A program made the position numbers and the translations under genes. Positions 1 to 7,088 of a stretch of 20,753 nt of DNA are shown here, piece by piece. The notes under the pieces were generated by a model. The model did not search any database and had not been told where the DNA came from. It was given only the letters and a program-made list of their open reading frames with translations. The DNA is from JBOGIG01 sp050742455. Its GTDB lineage: Bacteria; Actinomycetota; Acidimicrobiia; Acidimicrobiales; JBOGIG01. How positions within the stretch are numbered: the stretch's first letter is position 1; every line of letters starts with the position of its first letter. The DNA lies in assembly GCA_050742455.1 (NCBI GenBank), contig JBOGIG010000108.1:1-20753 (forward strand), written 5' to 3'.

Positions 1-836
1 GGATCGGACGCCTCCGAGCATCCCCGCAGGTAGACCCGGCGCTCCTGAGCTATGCCCAGGGCGTCGGCCTTCCCGTGGCTGGTCAGCACCAAGGCGGCCG
101 CCATGTCCACATCCATGATGGCCACCATGGTCTTGGTGTAGGGATAGGCCACCATACGATTGGCCGGGGTAGGTTCGATCAGCTCCGCTGCGCTGCTACG
201 ACGGCGGAACCAGGCATGGGGGTTGGACTCGGCCACCTCGGTCATGGGGGCCAGGATGCGACCCAGGTCGCTGCGATATCGGTCGGGCTCGACTCCGCGA
301 TGGTGGCGGCGGGCCGACTCGAACAGGGCGAAGGTGAGCCAGGCCTGGAAGACCTCGTGGGCCACCTCAGCCGGGTGAAAAGGAGCTTCGAAGGGAAAGG
401 GCAAATCCTGCGGGTGGCGATGGGACCAGGGCAGGGATTCCCCGTTCTTCTTGGCCATCCGCACGGTGTGGAGAGCCTCGCCCCCCACTACCACGGCGGT
501 ATCCAGCTCCCCCCGGGCTATGGCGCCGGCAGCACCGGTGATCAGTCGGTGGGGAGTGGTGCCTCCGATGCCCGAGTAGGCGCAGCGGGCCGGGGTGATG
601 CCCAGGCGCTCGGACAGGCGCCGGGCCGGATCGTCATAGGGCCAGCTCTGACAGTAAAGAACTTGCAGGCTGTCCACCGCCCCCAGGAGATCGCCGGTAC
701 CTGCCCCGGCGTCGATGGCGGCGGCGCGCACCACCTGTTCCCATTGGGCCAGGGGCTCGGGCGCCGGGCCCTCCTCGGGTCGCCACGTGTTCTGGGCCAC
801 TCCGACGATGCATGGCGCCCGGGGGTCGGGACCCAC
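1..836 (-). CDS. Thiolase-superfamily (acetyl-CoA acetyltransferase-like) protein, partial
   Basis: The reading frame was translated by hand; it starts at GTG, one base after the hydratase stop, and runs off the left edge after 278 codons, so the C-terminal part with the usual His and second Cys is not visible. The N-terminus (CIVGVAQNTWRP), the segment LQVLYCQSWPYDDPARRLSERLGI at about residues 58-80 and NRMVAYPYTK near 227 match the actinobacterial 'acetyl-CoA acetyltransferase' branch related to SCP-x/lipid-transfer thiolases. Where classical thiolases carry the acyl-accepting Cys (pattern CxxGxT), this protein reads SGIGGTT (residues 88-94), so the nucleophile looks replaced by Ser88. Such Cys-less thiolase folds include steroid side-chain retro-aldolases (Ltp2 type), so the reaction may be C-C cleavage rather than thiolysis; that is inference. 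It is last in the visible minus-strand operon. Confidence 0.85.
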   Translation of the reverse strand, partial: MGPDPRAPCIVGVAQNTWRPEEGPAPEPLAQWEQVVRAAAIDAGAGTGDLLGAVDSLQVLYCQSWPYDDPARRLSERLGITPARCAYSGIGGTTPHRLITGAAGAIARGELDTAVVVGGEALHTVRMAKKNGESLPWSHRHPQDLPFPFEAPFHPAEVAHEVFQAWLTFALFESARRHHRGVEPDRYRSDLGRILAPMTEVAESNPHAWFRRRSSAAELIEPTPANRMVAYPYTKTMVAIMDVDMAAALVLTSHGKADALGIAQERRVYLRGCSEASD

Positions 837-837
837 G

Positions 838-1656
838 TCAGCGCCCTTTCCATACCGGCGGGCGCTTTTGGGCAAAGGCGGCCGGGCCCTCTTTTGCATC
901 CTCGCTTGAGAAGACGGTCTTGGACAGCTCGGCCTCGATCTTGAGGGCCTCGGTCATATCGACCGACATTCCCCGCAGCACACTTTCCTTGGTAGCCCGC
1001 ACAGCCAGTGGGGCGTTGGCTGTTATCCGCAGGGCCCACCCCATGGCTCGATCCATCAATTCGTCCTCGGCCACGATCTCGTTCAGCAGTCCGAGGGCCA
1101 GGGCCCGCTCAGCCGGGAAGGCCTCGGCGGTGAGAAGGAACTCCATGGCTGCGGGAAAGGCCAACTGGCGGGGCAAACGGGCCGTTGTGCCTCCCCCGGC
1201 GAAGAGGCCCCGCTTGGGCTCCATGACCCCAAAGCGGGCATGTGTAGTGGCAATCCTGATGTCGACGCCGCCGAGCATCTCCATGCCGCCCGCAACGCAT
1301 GGCCCGTTGACGGCGGCGATGATCGGCTTGTACACGGCCAGGCTGCGGAGCACGGCATCGGTTCCATCCCTCAGCCGGCAGCCGTCAATCTCGTCGACCT
1401 CTCCCGAGGCGATGTCCTTTTGCAGGGCGGTGATCTGGGGAATGTACGTCTTGAGGTCGGCGCCGGCCATGAAGCAGCGATCGACCCCGGTAACGATGGC
1501 TACCCAGGCCCCGTCATCGTCGCGAAAGGTCCTCCAGGCGTTGGCCAGGTCCCGAAAGTGGTACAGGTCGAGCGAGTTCTTGGCCTCAGGCCGGTCGATG
1601 ACGACGAGGGCGATGTGGTCCTCACCCAACTCGTAGCGGATGGACATCCCTGACAT
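838..1656 (-). CDS. Enoyl-CoA hydratase/isomerase (crotonase family)
   Basis: This is a 272-residue crotonase, full length for the family. It should add water to, or isomerise, a 2-enoyl-CoA in the cytoplasm. Visible signatures are the oxyanion-hole segments FMAGADL (about 62-68) and NGPCVAGGMEML (117-128), and the two catalytic acids of classical hydratases: Glu126 in GGMEM and Glu146 in FGVMEP. The C-terminal SSEDAKEGPAAFAQKRPPVWKGR-type tail is typical of bacterial enoyl-CoA hydratases. The start could be the ATG at 1656 or the one three codons later; no clear ribosome site separates them. It follows the aldolase stop by 15 bases and precedes the thiolase-like start by one base, so it is clearly co-transcribed with both. 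The substrate is unknown. Confidence 0.93.
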   Translation of the reverse strand: MSGMSIRYELGEDHIALVVIDRPEAKNSLDLYHFRDLANAWRTFRDDDGAWVAIVTGVDRCFMAGADLKTYIPQITALQKDIASGEVDEIDGCRLRDGTDAVLRSLAVYKPIIAAVNGPCVAGGMEMLGGVDIRIATTHARFGVMEPKRGLFAGGGTTARLPRQLAFPAAMEFLLTAEAFPAERALALGLLNEIVAEDELMDRAMGWALRITANAPLAVRATKESVLRGMSVDMTEALKIEAELSKTVFSSEDAKEGPAAFAQKRPPVWKGR

Positions 1657-1671
1657 GGTAGTCAGGGATCT

Positions 1672-2328
1672 CTACATGGGGTTCTGGCGCAGGTAGTCGT
1701 AGATGGCGGCGAATCCGGACTCGACATCGGGGGGCAGAGGAACCGGTAGACCGAGAGACCTCGCACCCCAAATGATGTGGGCACTGCGCTCCACCAGGGC
1801 CGTGACGTGCAAGACGGTGCTGGGCCGCGCGCCCACCGCCACCAGGCCGTGATTGGCGATCAACGCCGCGCTGCGCCCCTGCAGGGCCTTGACCGCCTCT
1901 TGGCCTACACCCGGGGTCCCGCTGGCGGCATAGGCGGTGCAGCGGACGTCTCCGCCGATGAAGATGGAGAACTCGTCAATACAGGCAGGAATGTCGCAGT
2001 GGGCCACCGCGAACATGGTGGCGTGCACGGGGTGGGAATGGATCACCGATCCCACGTCGTCGAAGGCTTCATAGCAGGCCAGGTGCAAGAGCTTCTCCGA
2101 CGAAGCCGACCGGCCCGACTTGGCCTGAAGAACCTCGCCCTGGGCATCCATGACTACGAGATCATCCAGTTCCATCAGGGCGTAGTCCACCGACGACGGA
2201 GTGATGACGATGGTGGCGTCGGCCTGGCGGGCCGAGATGTTCCCGGCCGTGCCCTCGACCAGGCCGCGCCGGAGCATATCCTTGGCCGTGGCCAATACGG
2301 CCTGGGGCGCATCTTCGACATACCTCAC
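1672..2328 (-). CDS. Class II aldolase/adducin-family protein (fuculose-phosphate-aldolase-like)
   Basis: The predicted protein has 218 residues, the usual size of zinc-dependent class II aldolases, epimerases and 2-oxo-tetronate-phosphate decarboxylases. Family marks are GLVEGTAGNISAR near residue 20, the acid region SSEKLLHLACYEAF with the likely catalytic Glu, the metal pair in VIHSHPVHAT and a third His in ALIANHGLVAVG. The start was set at GTG 2328, overlapping the dehydrogenase stop as GTGA, because a strong GGAGG lies seven bases upstream; the longer frame to 2430 adds 34 residues antisense to nothing conserved. It probably cleaves or decarboxylates a phosphorylated sugar or sugar acid, fitting the kinase and dehydrogenase beside it. 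The exact substrate cannot be read from the sequence. Confidence 0.88.
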   Translation of the reverse strand: MRYVEDAPQAVLATAKDMLRRGLVEGTAGNISARQADATIVITPSSVDYALMELDDLVVMDAQGEVLQAKSGRSASSEKLLHLACYEAFDDVGSVIHSHPVHATMFAVAHCDIPACIDEFSIFIGGDVRCTAYAASGTPGVGQEAVKALQGRSAALIANHGLVAVGARPSTVLHVTALVERSAHIIWGARSLGLPVPLPPDVESGFAAIYDYLRQNPM

Positions 2329-3320
2329 TTCAACACCTCCGGATTGACTATGCGCTGGGGCGCTTGGCCGGACAGGAGCAACTCCAAGTCGTCGGCCACC
2401 ATCGAGGTCTGGCGAGCCTCGGTGTCCCAAGTCGCCCCCCCGATGTGGGGGGTAAGGACAACATTGGACATGGCCACCAGCGGGTGGTCGACAGCCAGGT
2501 TCTCCCCCTCGAAGTGATCTAATCCGGCGCCACCCAGATGGCCGGATGCCAGCGCCTCTACCAGGGCGTCGGCGTCATGGAGCTGGGCCCGGGCCGTGTT
2601 GATGAACAGGGCGCCTGGTCGCATGGCGGCAAACTCGGCCGCCCCAACCATGGCTCTGGTCTGGTGCGTCACCGGTGCGTGCATGGAGACCACGTCCGCC
2701 CCTCCGATGACCTCGGCGAAGGAGGCAGTGGCCTCTTCGTTGTAGGGATCGTGCGCCAGGACCGACATCCCCAGACCCTCCAGGCGCCACTTGAGGGCCC
2801 GGGCCACCGCCCCCAGACCGACCAGACCGACGGTTCGTCCCGCCAACTCCGGGGATCGGAAGCGCTGGTAGGGGATGGTCCCATCCCGATAGATGGCCCC
2901 GGCCCGCACATCGGCGTCGGCGGCCAGGAGATGGCGGTTGAGAGCAAACATCAGGGCCAGGGTCATTTCGGCCACTGCATCGGCGTTGCGGCCCGGACAG
3001 TGCAGGACCGGGATGCCTGCTGCCGTCGCTTGGTCCACGTCCACGTTGTTGGGGTCTCCCCGGGTGGAGGCCACGGCCCGCAGCGGGCACTCCAGTACCG
3101 GCCCTTTGACCTGGTCGGCCTCGACCACGATGACGTCAGCGCCTTCCGATTCGATGCGCCGGGCCAGATCGTCCGCCGAGTAGATGCGCAGGGGGACGTG
3201 ATCGATCCACGGGTCATAGACCAGGTCCATCAGGCCCTTGAGACGGTCCACACCCTCCCCGCGCAAGGGGGCCGTCACCAGGGCGCGGTGTCGCTCCGTG
3301 GAGTTCACGGTCGCCATCAT
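2325..3320 (-). CDS. D-isomer-specific 2-hydroxyacid dehydrogenase (phosphoglycerate-dehydrogenase-like)
   Basis: A 331-residue NAD(P)-dependent dehydrogenase in the SerA/PdxB/glyoxylate-reductase superfamily. The Rossmann segment reads TVGLVGLGAVARAL, with Ala in place of the third Gly of GxGxxG. The catalytic triad is present: Arg in FINTARAQLHD, Glu in GLDHFEGE and His in LTPHIGGAT. ARAQLHD replaces the common ARGxxVD, a variant branch. It lacks the ACT or regulatory C-terminal domains of true serine-pathway enzymes, so a catabolic role is more likely. The start is uncertain: ATG 3320 or 3317 fit homologue length, while ATG 3344 has GGAG upstream but would abut the kinase start directly. 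The long frame to 3710 is an antisense extension through the kinase. It is the first gene of the minus-strand operon and overlaps the aldolase. Confidence 0.87.
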   Translation of the reverse strand: MMATVNSTERHRALVTAPLRGEGVDRLKGLMDLVYDPWIDHVPLRIYSADDLARRIESEGADVIVVEADQVKGPVLECPLRAVASTRGDPNNVDVDQATAAGIPVLHCPGRNADAVAEMTLALMFALNRHLLAADADVRAGAIYRDGTIPYQRFRSPELAGRTVGLVGLGAVARALKWRLEGLGMSVLAHDPYNEEATASFAEVIGGADVVSMHAPVTHQTRAMVGAAEFAAMRPGALFINTARAQLHDADALVEALASGHLGGAGLDHFEGENLAVDHPLVAMSNVVLTPHIGGATWDTEARQTSMVADDLELLLSGQAPQRIVNPEVLK

Positions 3321-3346
3321 GACGTAATATGACGGTTGTGTCATAT
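3319..3346. promoter_or_regulatory. Divergent promoter/operator between dehydrogenase and kinase
   Basis: The two operons start head-to-head with about 24 bases between ATG 3320 (minus) and ATG 3345 (plus). In this gap lies an inverted repeat ATATGAC-N6-GTCATAT (3327-3346), and ATGACG occurs twice exactly ten bases apart (3319 and 3329), so three similar half-sites lie on one face of the helix. TAATAT (3325-3330) suits a plus-strand -10 element about 15 bases before ATG 3345; on the other strand CATATT (3331-3326) sits where a leaderless transcript could start at ATG 3320. This suggests one regulator controlling both operons; no regulator gene is in the window. The promoter assignment is inference. 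Confidence 0.5.
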
Positions 3347-4733
3347 GGATGCTCCGATCCCCGGCTCTGACGTGGGCCCGCTGACCGCCGGTCTCGACAT
3401 CGGCACCACTTCGGTCAAAGGAGTTGCCGTCGACGGGGACGGCGCCATCGTGGCCCGCATCAGGATCCCTCATCGGGTGTTGGTTCCCGCTCCCGAACTG
3501 CTGGAGCACGACGCCGATGCCGCCTGGCGCCGGGGGCCCCGCCGGGCCCTGGCCGGACTGGGGTCCGGACTCGGGTCTGGGGCCGGATCTGGGGCCGTCA
3601 CTGCCGTAGCAGTGTCGGCCATGGTGCCGTCCCTGACCGCGGTGGATAGCCGGGGACGGCCTATCTCGCCCGGACTCCTCTACGGCGACGCTCGGGGTCG
3701 GACCAGCCAAGCCGGGCTCGGACCGGGCTCGGACGGCGAGGCCGTCGAGTTCCTACGTTGGAGTGCACAGGCTGCTCCCGAGGCTCACGGATACTGGTCG
3801 GCCCCAGCCGTGGCCAGCCGGGCATTGGGGGGGGCGCCCGTAGTCGACTTCGCCGTGGCCTTCACCACGTCCCCTCTGTTCGGGAAGTCGGGGTGGGACC
3901 CCGACATCTGCTCGTCGTGCGGCGTGGAAACGACCCAGTTGCCTGGCGTGGAAATGATGGGGGTACCCATCGGGCGACTCGGCGGCGACGGACCGTTGCT
4001 GGCCACCGGCTCGGTGGATGCCATGTGCGAGCAGTTGGTCTCGGGAGCTGACGAGGAAGGCGACGTCCACGTCCTGTGCGGCACCACGTTGATCACTTGG
4101 GCCGTTGTATCCGTCGCCCGCCAGGTGCCGGGGTTATGGACCATTCCTCATACCCTGCCCGGGCGCCATCTGGTGGGTGGAGCCAGCAACGCCGGAGGCA
4201 TGTTCTTGTCTTGGGTCAAGGCCACCTTCGGCCGTCCCCGTCAAGGCGAGGTCTTGAATCCGGGAAACATCCCTGTGTGGCTCCCCTACCTGCGAGGCGA
4301 ACGCACCCCACTGCACTTGCCAGGGATCCGGGGCACGCTTAGCGGCTTGGACCTGACCCATGGTCCCGGGGCCATCCAGCGGGCGGCTTGGGAGGCATCC
4401 GGCTTCGTGGTCCGCCATCTATTGGATCTGGCCGGAGTGCAGACGGGCCGGATAGTGGCCACCGGGGGAGGAACCCGGGTGGCCGGTTGGATGCAGAGTC
4501 TGGCCGACGCCACCGGACTGCCCGTGCACGTGGCCGCCGTGCCCGAGGGGGCGGCCCAGGGAGCGGCCTTCCTGGCCCGGATGGCGGCCGGGATGGAGAC
4601 CAACATGCTCGACGCCAGTCGGTGGGCTCGAACCTCCCACATTGTCGAGCCAGACCCAGTCTGGGCCCGCCCCACGATGGATCGCTACCTTCAGTTCCGA
4701 GAATTGACGGCGAGCGCCGCCCGACCCGCATGA
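3345..4733 (+). CDS. FGGY-family carbohydrate kinase
   Basis: The 462-residue protein should phosphorylate a sugar, polyol or related hydroxylated compound with ATP in the cytoplasm. The phosphate-1 motif AGLDIGTTSVKG lies at residues 15-26, the likely catalytic base is Asp225 in ATGSVDAMCEQL, GTT (246-248) and PYLRGERTP (314-322) are family landmarks, and the adenosine motif ATGGGTRVAGWMQSLA starts near 372. It is somewhat shorter than typical xylulokinase or glycerol kinase (about 490-510), and a Gly-Ser-rich run GLGSGLGSGAGSGA (71-84) replaces ordered N-domain sequence. ATG 3345 has no good ribosome site and may be near-leaderless; GTG 3372 in frame is an alternative. The stop is part of an ATGA overlap with a tiny frame leading to the next gene. 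Its partners are probably the divergent aldolase and dehydrogenase. Confidence 0.9.
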   Translation: MDAPIPGSDVGPLTAGLDIGTTSVKGVAVDGDGAIVARIRIPHRVLVPAPELLEHDADAAWRRGPRRALAGLGSGLGSGAGSGAVTAVAVSAMVPSLTAVDSRGRPISPGLLYGDARGRTSQAGLGPGSDGEAVEFLRWSAQAAPEAHGYWSAPAVASRALGGAPVVDFAVAFTTSPLFGKSGWDPDICSSCGVETTQLPGVEMMGVPIGRLGGDGPLLATGSVDAMCEQLVSGADEEGDVHVLCGTTLITWAVVSVARQVPGLWTIPHTLPGRHLVGGASNAGGMFLSWVKATFGRPRQGEVLNPGNIPVWLPYLRGERTPLHLPGIRGTLSGLDLTHGPGAIQRAAWEASGFVVRHLLDLAGVQTGRIVATGGGTRVAGWMQSLADATGLPVHVAAVPEGAAQGAAFLARMAAGMETNMLDASRWARTSHIVEPDPVWARPTMDRYLQFRELTASAARPA

Positions 4734-4801
4734 ATCGGCCCCCGTCCGCCTTCGACCATGACCCCAGCCCCCCGGTGACCATGCCCCCCGCCCGCCCGTG
4801 A
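4730..4801 (+). CDS. Putative bridging mini-ORF, 23 codons
   Basis: The frame opens with ATG overlapping the kinase stop (ATGA, 4730-4733) and closes with TGA overlapping the GTG start of the fused dehydrogenase (GTGA, 4798-4801), so it fills the 64-base spacer exactly. The peptide is Pro-rich and has no recognisable domain. There is no ribosome binding site before it or before the GTG start downstream, so termination-reinitiation through this frame is a plausible way of translating the dehydrogenase. It may also be chance in high-G+C DNA; expression is unproven. Confidence 0.22.
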   Translation: MNRPPSAFDHDPSPPVTMPPARP

Positions 4802-7020
4802 CCATCGCCATTACCGAGGAGCACGTGGCCCTGGGCGCCGCCGTCCGGCGATTTCTGGACCAGCGCTGCCCTCCGGCCGCAGTTCGGGCCACCATGGATG
4901 CCACCTCGGCCACCTTGCCTGACTTCTGGTCAGAGTTCGCCTCACTGGGCTGGCTCGGCCTGCACCTTCCCGAGGAACACGGTGGCGCCGGCTTCGGTCT
5001 GGCCGAGGCGGGCGTGGTCCTGGACGAATTGGGGCGGGCCGGAGCCCCAGGTCCGTTCCTGCCCACCATGCTGGCTTCGGCCATTGTCGCCCGGTGGGGA
5101 TCAGGGGACCTTTGCGACCGGCTCCTGCCCGACGTCGCTGCCGGCAAGTCGGTGGCCGCACTTGTCTTTCCCGCCTCAGGAAGGCTGGCGGTCTCTGCCC
5201 TCGAACCGAGTGGCGCTGACCCGGCGCATCTCTTTGTGAGTGGAGCCATCAGGCCGGTACCGGGAGCGACCCTGGCCGACTGGGTGGTCGTGCCCGTGGA
5301 AGGCCCCGGCGGTGTCGAATGGTTTGTCATGGACACCGCCGACCTGGACTGCTCCGAAGTGGCCAGCCTGGATCCCACCTGGCGGTCGGGCCAACTGATT
5401 GCCCATCAGGCCAAGGTGCCCCGGGCAAACCGATTGGACACTACGACCGAAGAGATACAGGTGGTCATGGCCACCATGGTGGCGGCGCAGTGCGCCGGGG
5501 GGGCAGCCTGGTGCCTGGACACCGCCGTGGACTATGCCGGCCAACGGGAACAGTTCGGCCGGCCCATAGGACAGTTCCAAGCTGTCAAGCACAAATGCGC
5601 CAACATGCTGGTGGCCGTGGAACAGGCCCGGGCCACGGCCTGGGACGCGGCCAATGCCCTGAGCGAATCAACGGCGCCAACTGAGGCCGCCCTGGCCGGG
5701 GCCATCGCCGGAGCCATCGCGCCGGAGGCCTTCTTCGCCACGGCCAAGGAATGCATCCAAGTGCTGGGGGGCATCGGCTTCACCTGGGACCATGATGCCC
5801 ACCGCTACCTTCGCCGGGCCGCCTCCTTGCGTCAACTGGTGGGTGGTCCGGGCCCGTGGCGAGCGCTGACGGCGACCGCCGCCCTGGCCGGGGCCCGACG
5901 GCGACTCCGCCTGGAACTGGGGGGGCAAGCATTCGATACCCGGGCCGAGGTTGCCGGCTTTGTCGAGTCCATCGCCAACTTGAATCGGTCCGATCAACGG
6001 GCCCGTCTGGTCGAGTCCGGGTACTTCGTGCCCCACTGGCCTCCCCCCTGGGGCAGATCGGCCGATGCCGTGGCACAGCTGACCATCGACGAAGAGCTGG
6101 CCCGGGGCGCGATCCGCAGGCCGAACCTGGCCGTGGGGGCATGGGCCGCTCCCACCATCGCCACCCATGGTACCGACGAGCAACAGCAGCGATGGGTCGG
6201 TCCTACCCTGAGAGGCGAGATCACCTGGTGCCAATTGTTCAGTGAGCCCGGGGCCGGGTCCGATCTGGCGTCACTCACGACCCGGGCGATTCGCACCGAG
6301 GGCGGATGGAGCCTTTCCGGCCAGAAGGTTTGGACTTCCCTGGCCACTGAAGCCGACTGGGGCATTTGCCTGGCCCGAACCGACCCTCAAGCACCCAAAC
6401 ACCTGGGAATTACCTACTTCATCGTGGACATGAATGCTTTGGGCATCGAGGTCCGGCCGCTTCGGGAGCTGAGCGGCATGTCCATGTTCAACGAGGTGTT
6501 CCTCACCGAGGTGTTCGTGGCCGACGATTGTGTGATCGGACCGGTCAACGGTGGTTGGCCCCTGGCCCGCACCACCCTGGCCAACGAACGCGTCGCCATG
6601 GGCAAAGGATCGTCCTTCGGCGGTGGAGTCGAGGCGCTCTTGGCCTTGAGTTCCGACCTGCCCACCGGACCGCTGGGAGCCGTGGCCCTCGATCAACTCG
6701 GGGCCATAGTGGCCGAAGCCCAGTCGGTTGCCCTGCTCGGACTGCGCTCCACCCATCGGTCGGTGGCCGGGGCCGATCCCGGACCCGAAGCCAGCGTGCG
6801 TAAGCTCTTAGGAGCCGAGCACGACCAACGCACCCAGGAGTTCGGGCTCGGACTTCTCGGTTCCGAGGGAGCCACCACCGAAGGGGCGGCGGCCCAATGG
6901 ACCTTCGGCTTCTTGGCCAACCGGTGCCTCACCATCGCCGGTGGCACCAGCGAGATCCAGCGCAATGTAATAGCCGAACGCCTGCTGGGACTCCCCCGGG
7001 ACCTGGAACTCGACTCGTGA
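4798..7020 (+). CDS. Fused tandem acyl-CoA dehydrogenase (FadE34-like, two ACAD domains)
   Basis: At 740 residues this is about twice a normal acyl-CoA dehydrogenase and carries two complete ACAD-like halves. The N-half (about 1-365) has the C-terminal helical signature YAGQREQFGRPIGQFQAVKHK (246-266) and VLGGIGFTWDHDAHRYLRRA but no FAD-loop SEPxAGSD motif and no helix-G ER. The C-half (about 385-735) has FSEPGAGSDLASL (481-493), SGQKVWTS, the probable catalytic base Glu597 in LANERVAMG and IAGGTSEIQRN. This resembles mycobacterial FadE34-type enzymes, natural fusions of the subunits of the heterotetrameric dehydrogenases that act on steroid side-chain CoA esters. It starts at GTG with no ribosome site, and MTIAITEEHVAL is a normal ACAD N-terminus. 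The active half is probably C-terminal; substrate specificity is unknown. Confidence 0.93.
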   Translation: MTIAITEEHVALGAAVRRFLDQRCPPAAVRATMDATSATLPDFWSEFASLGWLGLHLPEEHGGAGFGLAEAGVVLDELGRAGAPGPFLPTMLASAIVARWGSGDLCDRLLPDVAAGKSVAALVFPASGRLAVSALEPSGADPAHLFVSGAIRPVPGATLADWVVVPVEGPGGVEWFVMDTADLDCSEVASLDPTWRSGQLIAHQAKVPRANRLDTTTEEIQVVMATMVAAQCAGGAAWCLDTAVDYAGQREQFGRPIGQFQAVKHKCANMLVAVEQARATAWDAANALSESTAPTEAALAGAIAGAIAPEAFFATAKECIQVLGGIGFTWDHDAHRYLRRAASLRQLVGGPGPWRALTATAALAGARRRLRLELGGQAFDTRAEVAGFVESIANLNRSDQRARLVESGYFVPHWPPPWGRSADAVAQLTIDEELARGAIRRPNLAVGAWAAPTIATHGTDEQQQRWVGPTLRGEITWCQLFSEPGAGSDLASLTTRAIRTEGGWSLSGQKVWTSLATEADWGICLARTDPQAPKHLGITYFIVDMNALGIEVRPLRELSGMSMFNEVFLTEVFVADDCVIGPVNGGWPLARTTLANERVAMGKGSSFGGGVEALLALSSDLPTGPLGAVALDQLGAIVAEAQSVALLGLRSTHRSVAGADPGPEASVRKLLGAEHDQRTQEFGLGLLGSEGATTEGAAAQWTFGFLANRCLTIAGGTSEIQRNVIAERLLGLPRDLELDS

Positions 7021-7088
7021 AAGGGCGTGGGGGAAAGCCGGCACCACAGGCGGGGACAAACTTCAGTGGTGGGAGCGCAATCAAATGA
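7017..7088 (+). CDS. Putative bridging mini-ORF, 23 codons
   Basis: GTG at 7017 overlaps the fused dehydrogenase stop (GTGA, 7017-7020), and the frame ends in TGA at 7086-7088, overlapping the ligase ATG (ATGA, 7085-7088). Like the frame at 4730 it spans a 64-base gap in 23 codons, yet the peptide is different (Gly/Lys-rich). No ribosome site precedes it. It would serve only to carry ribosomes from one cistron to the next, or be fortuitous. The downstream ligase also has its own weak site, GGGAG near 7071-7075. Confidence 0.22.
   Translation: MKGRGGKPAPQAGTNFSGGSAIK

Noticed and set aside
75..1656. Several plus-strand and minus-strand frames over the thiolase-like and hydratase genes (for example 75-944, 812-1636, 542-1039).
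   Set aside because: They are shadows in high-G+C DNA with His/Gly/Arg-rich composition and no domain; the minus-strand thiolase-like and crotonase frames explain the region.
1672..2430. Aldolase start at ATG 2430.
   Set aside because: The extra 34 residues overlap the dehydrogenase in another frame; GTG 2328 has GGAGG and a GTGA overlap.
3550..3600. Tandem GGxTCxGG-type repeats in the kinase gene.
   Set aside because: They encode an in-frame Gly-Ser linker and do not extend outside the gene; no sign of a mobile or regulatory repeat.
2325..3710. Extension of the hydroxyacid dehydrogenase to 461 residues.
   Set aside because: The added N-terminus is antisense to the FGGY kinase and low-complexity; homology starts near RHRALVTAP, so a start at 3317-3344 is right.
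4419..5378. A 319-codon minus-strand frame across the kinase-dehydrogenase junction.
   Set aside because: It is antisense to two clear genes, with Ser/Arg/Pro-rich composition and no recognisable motif.
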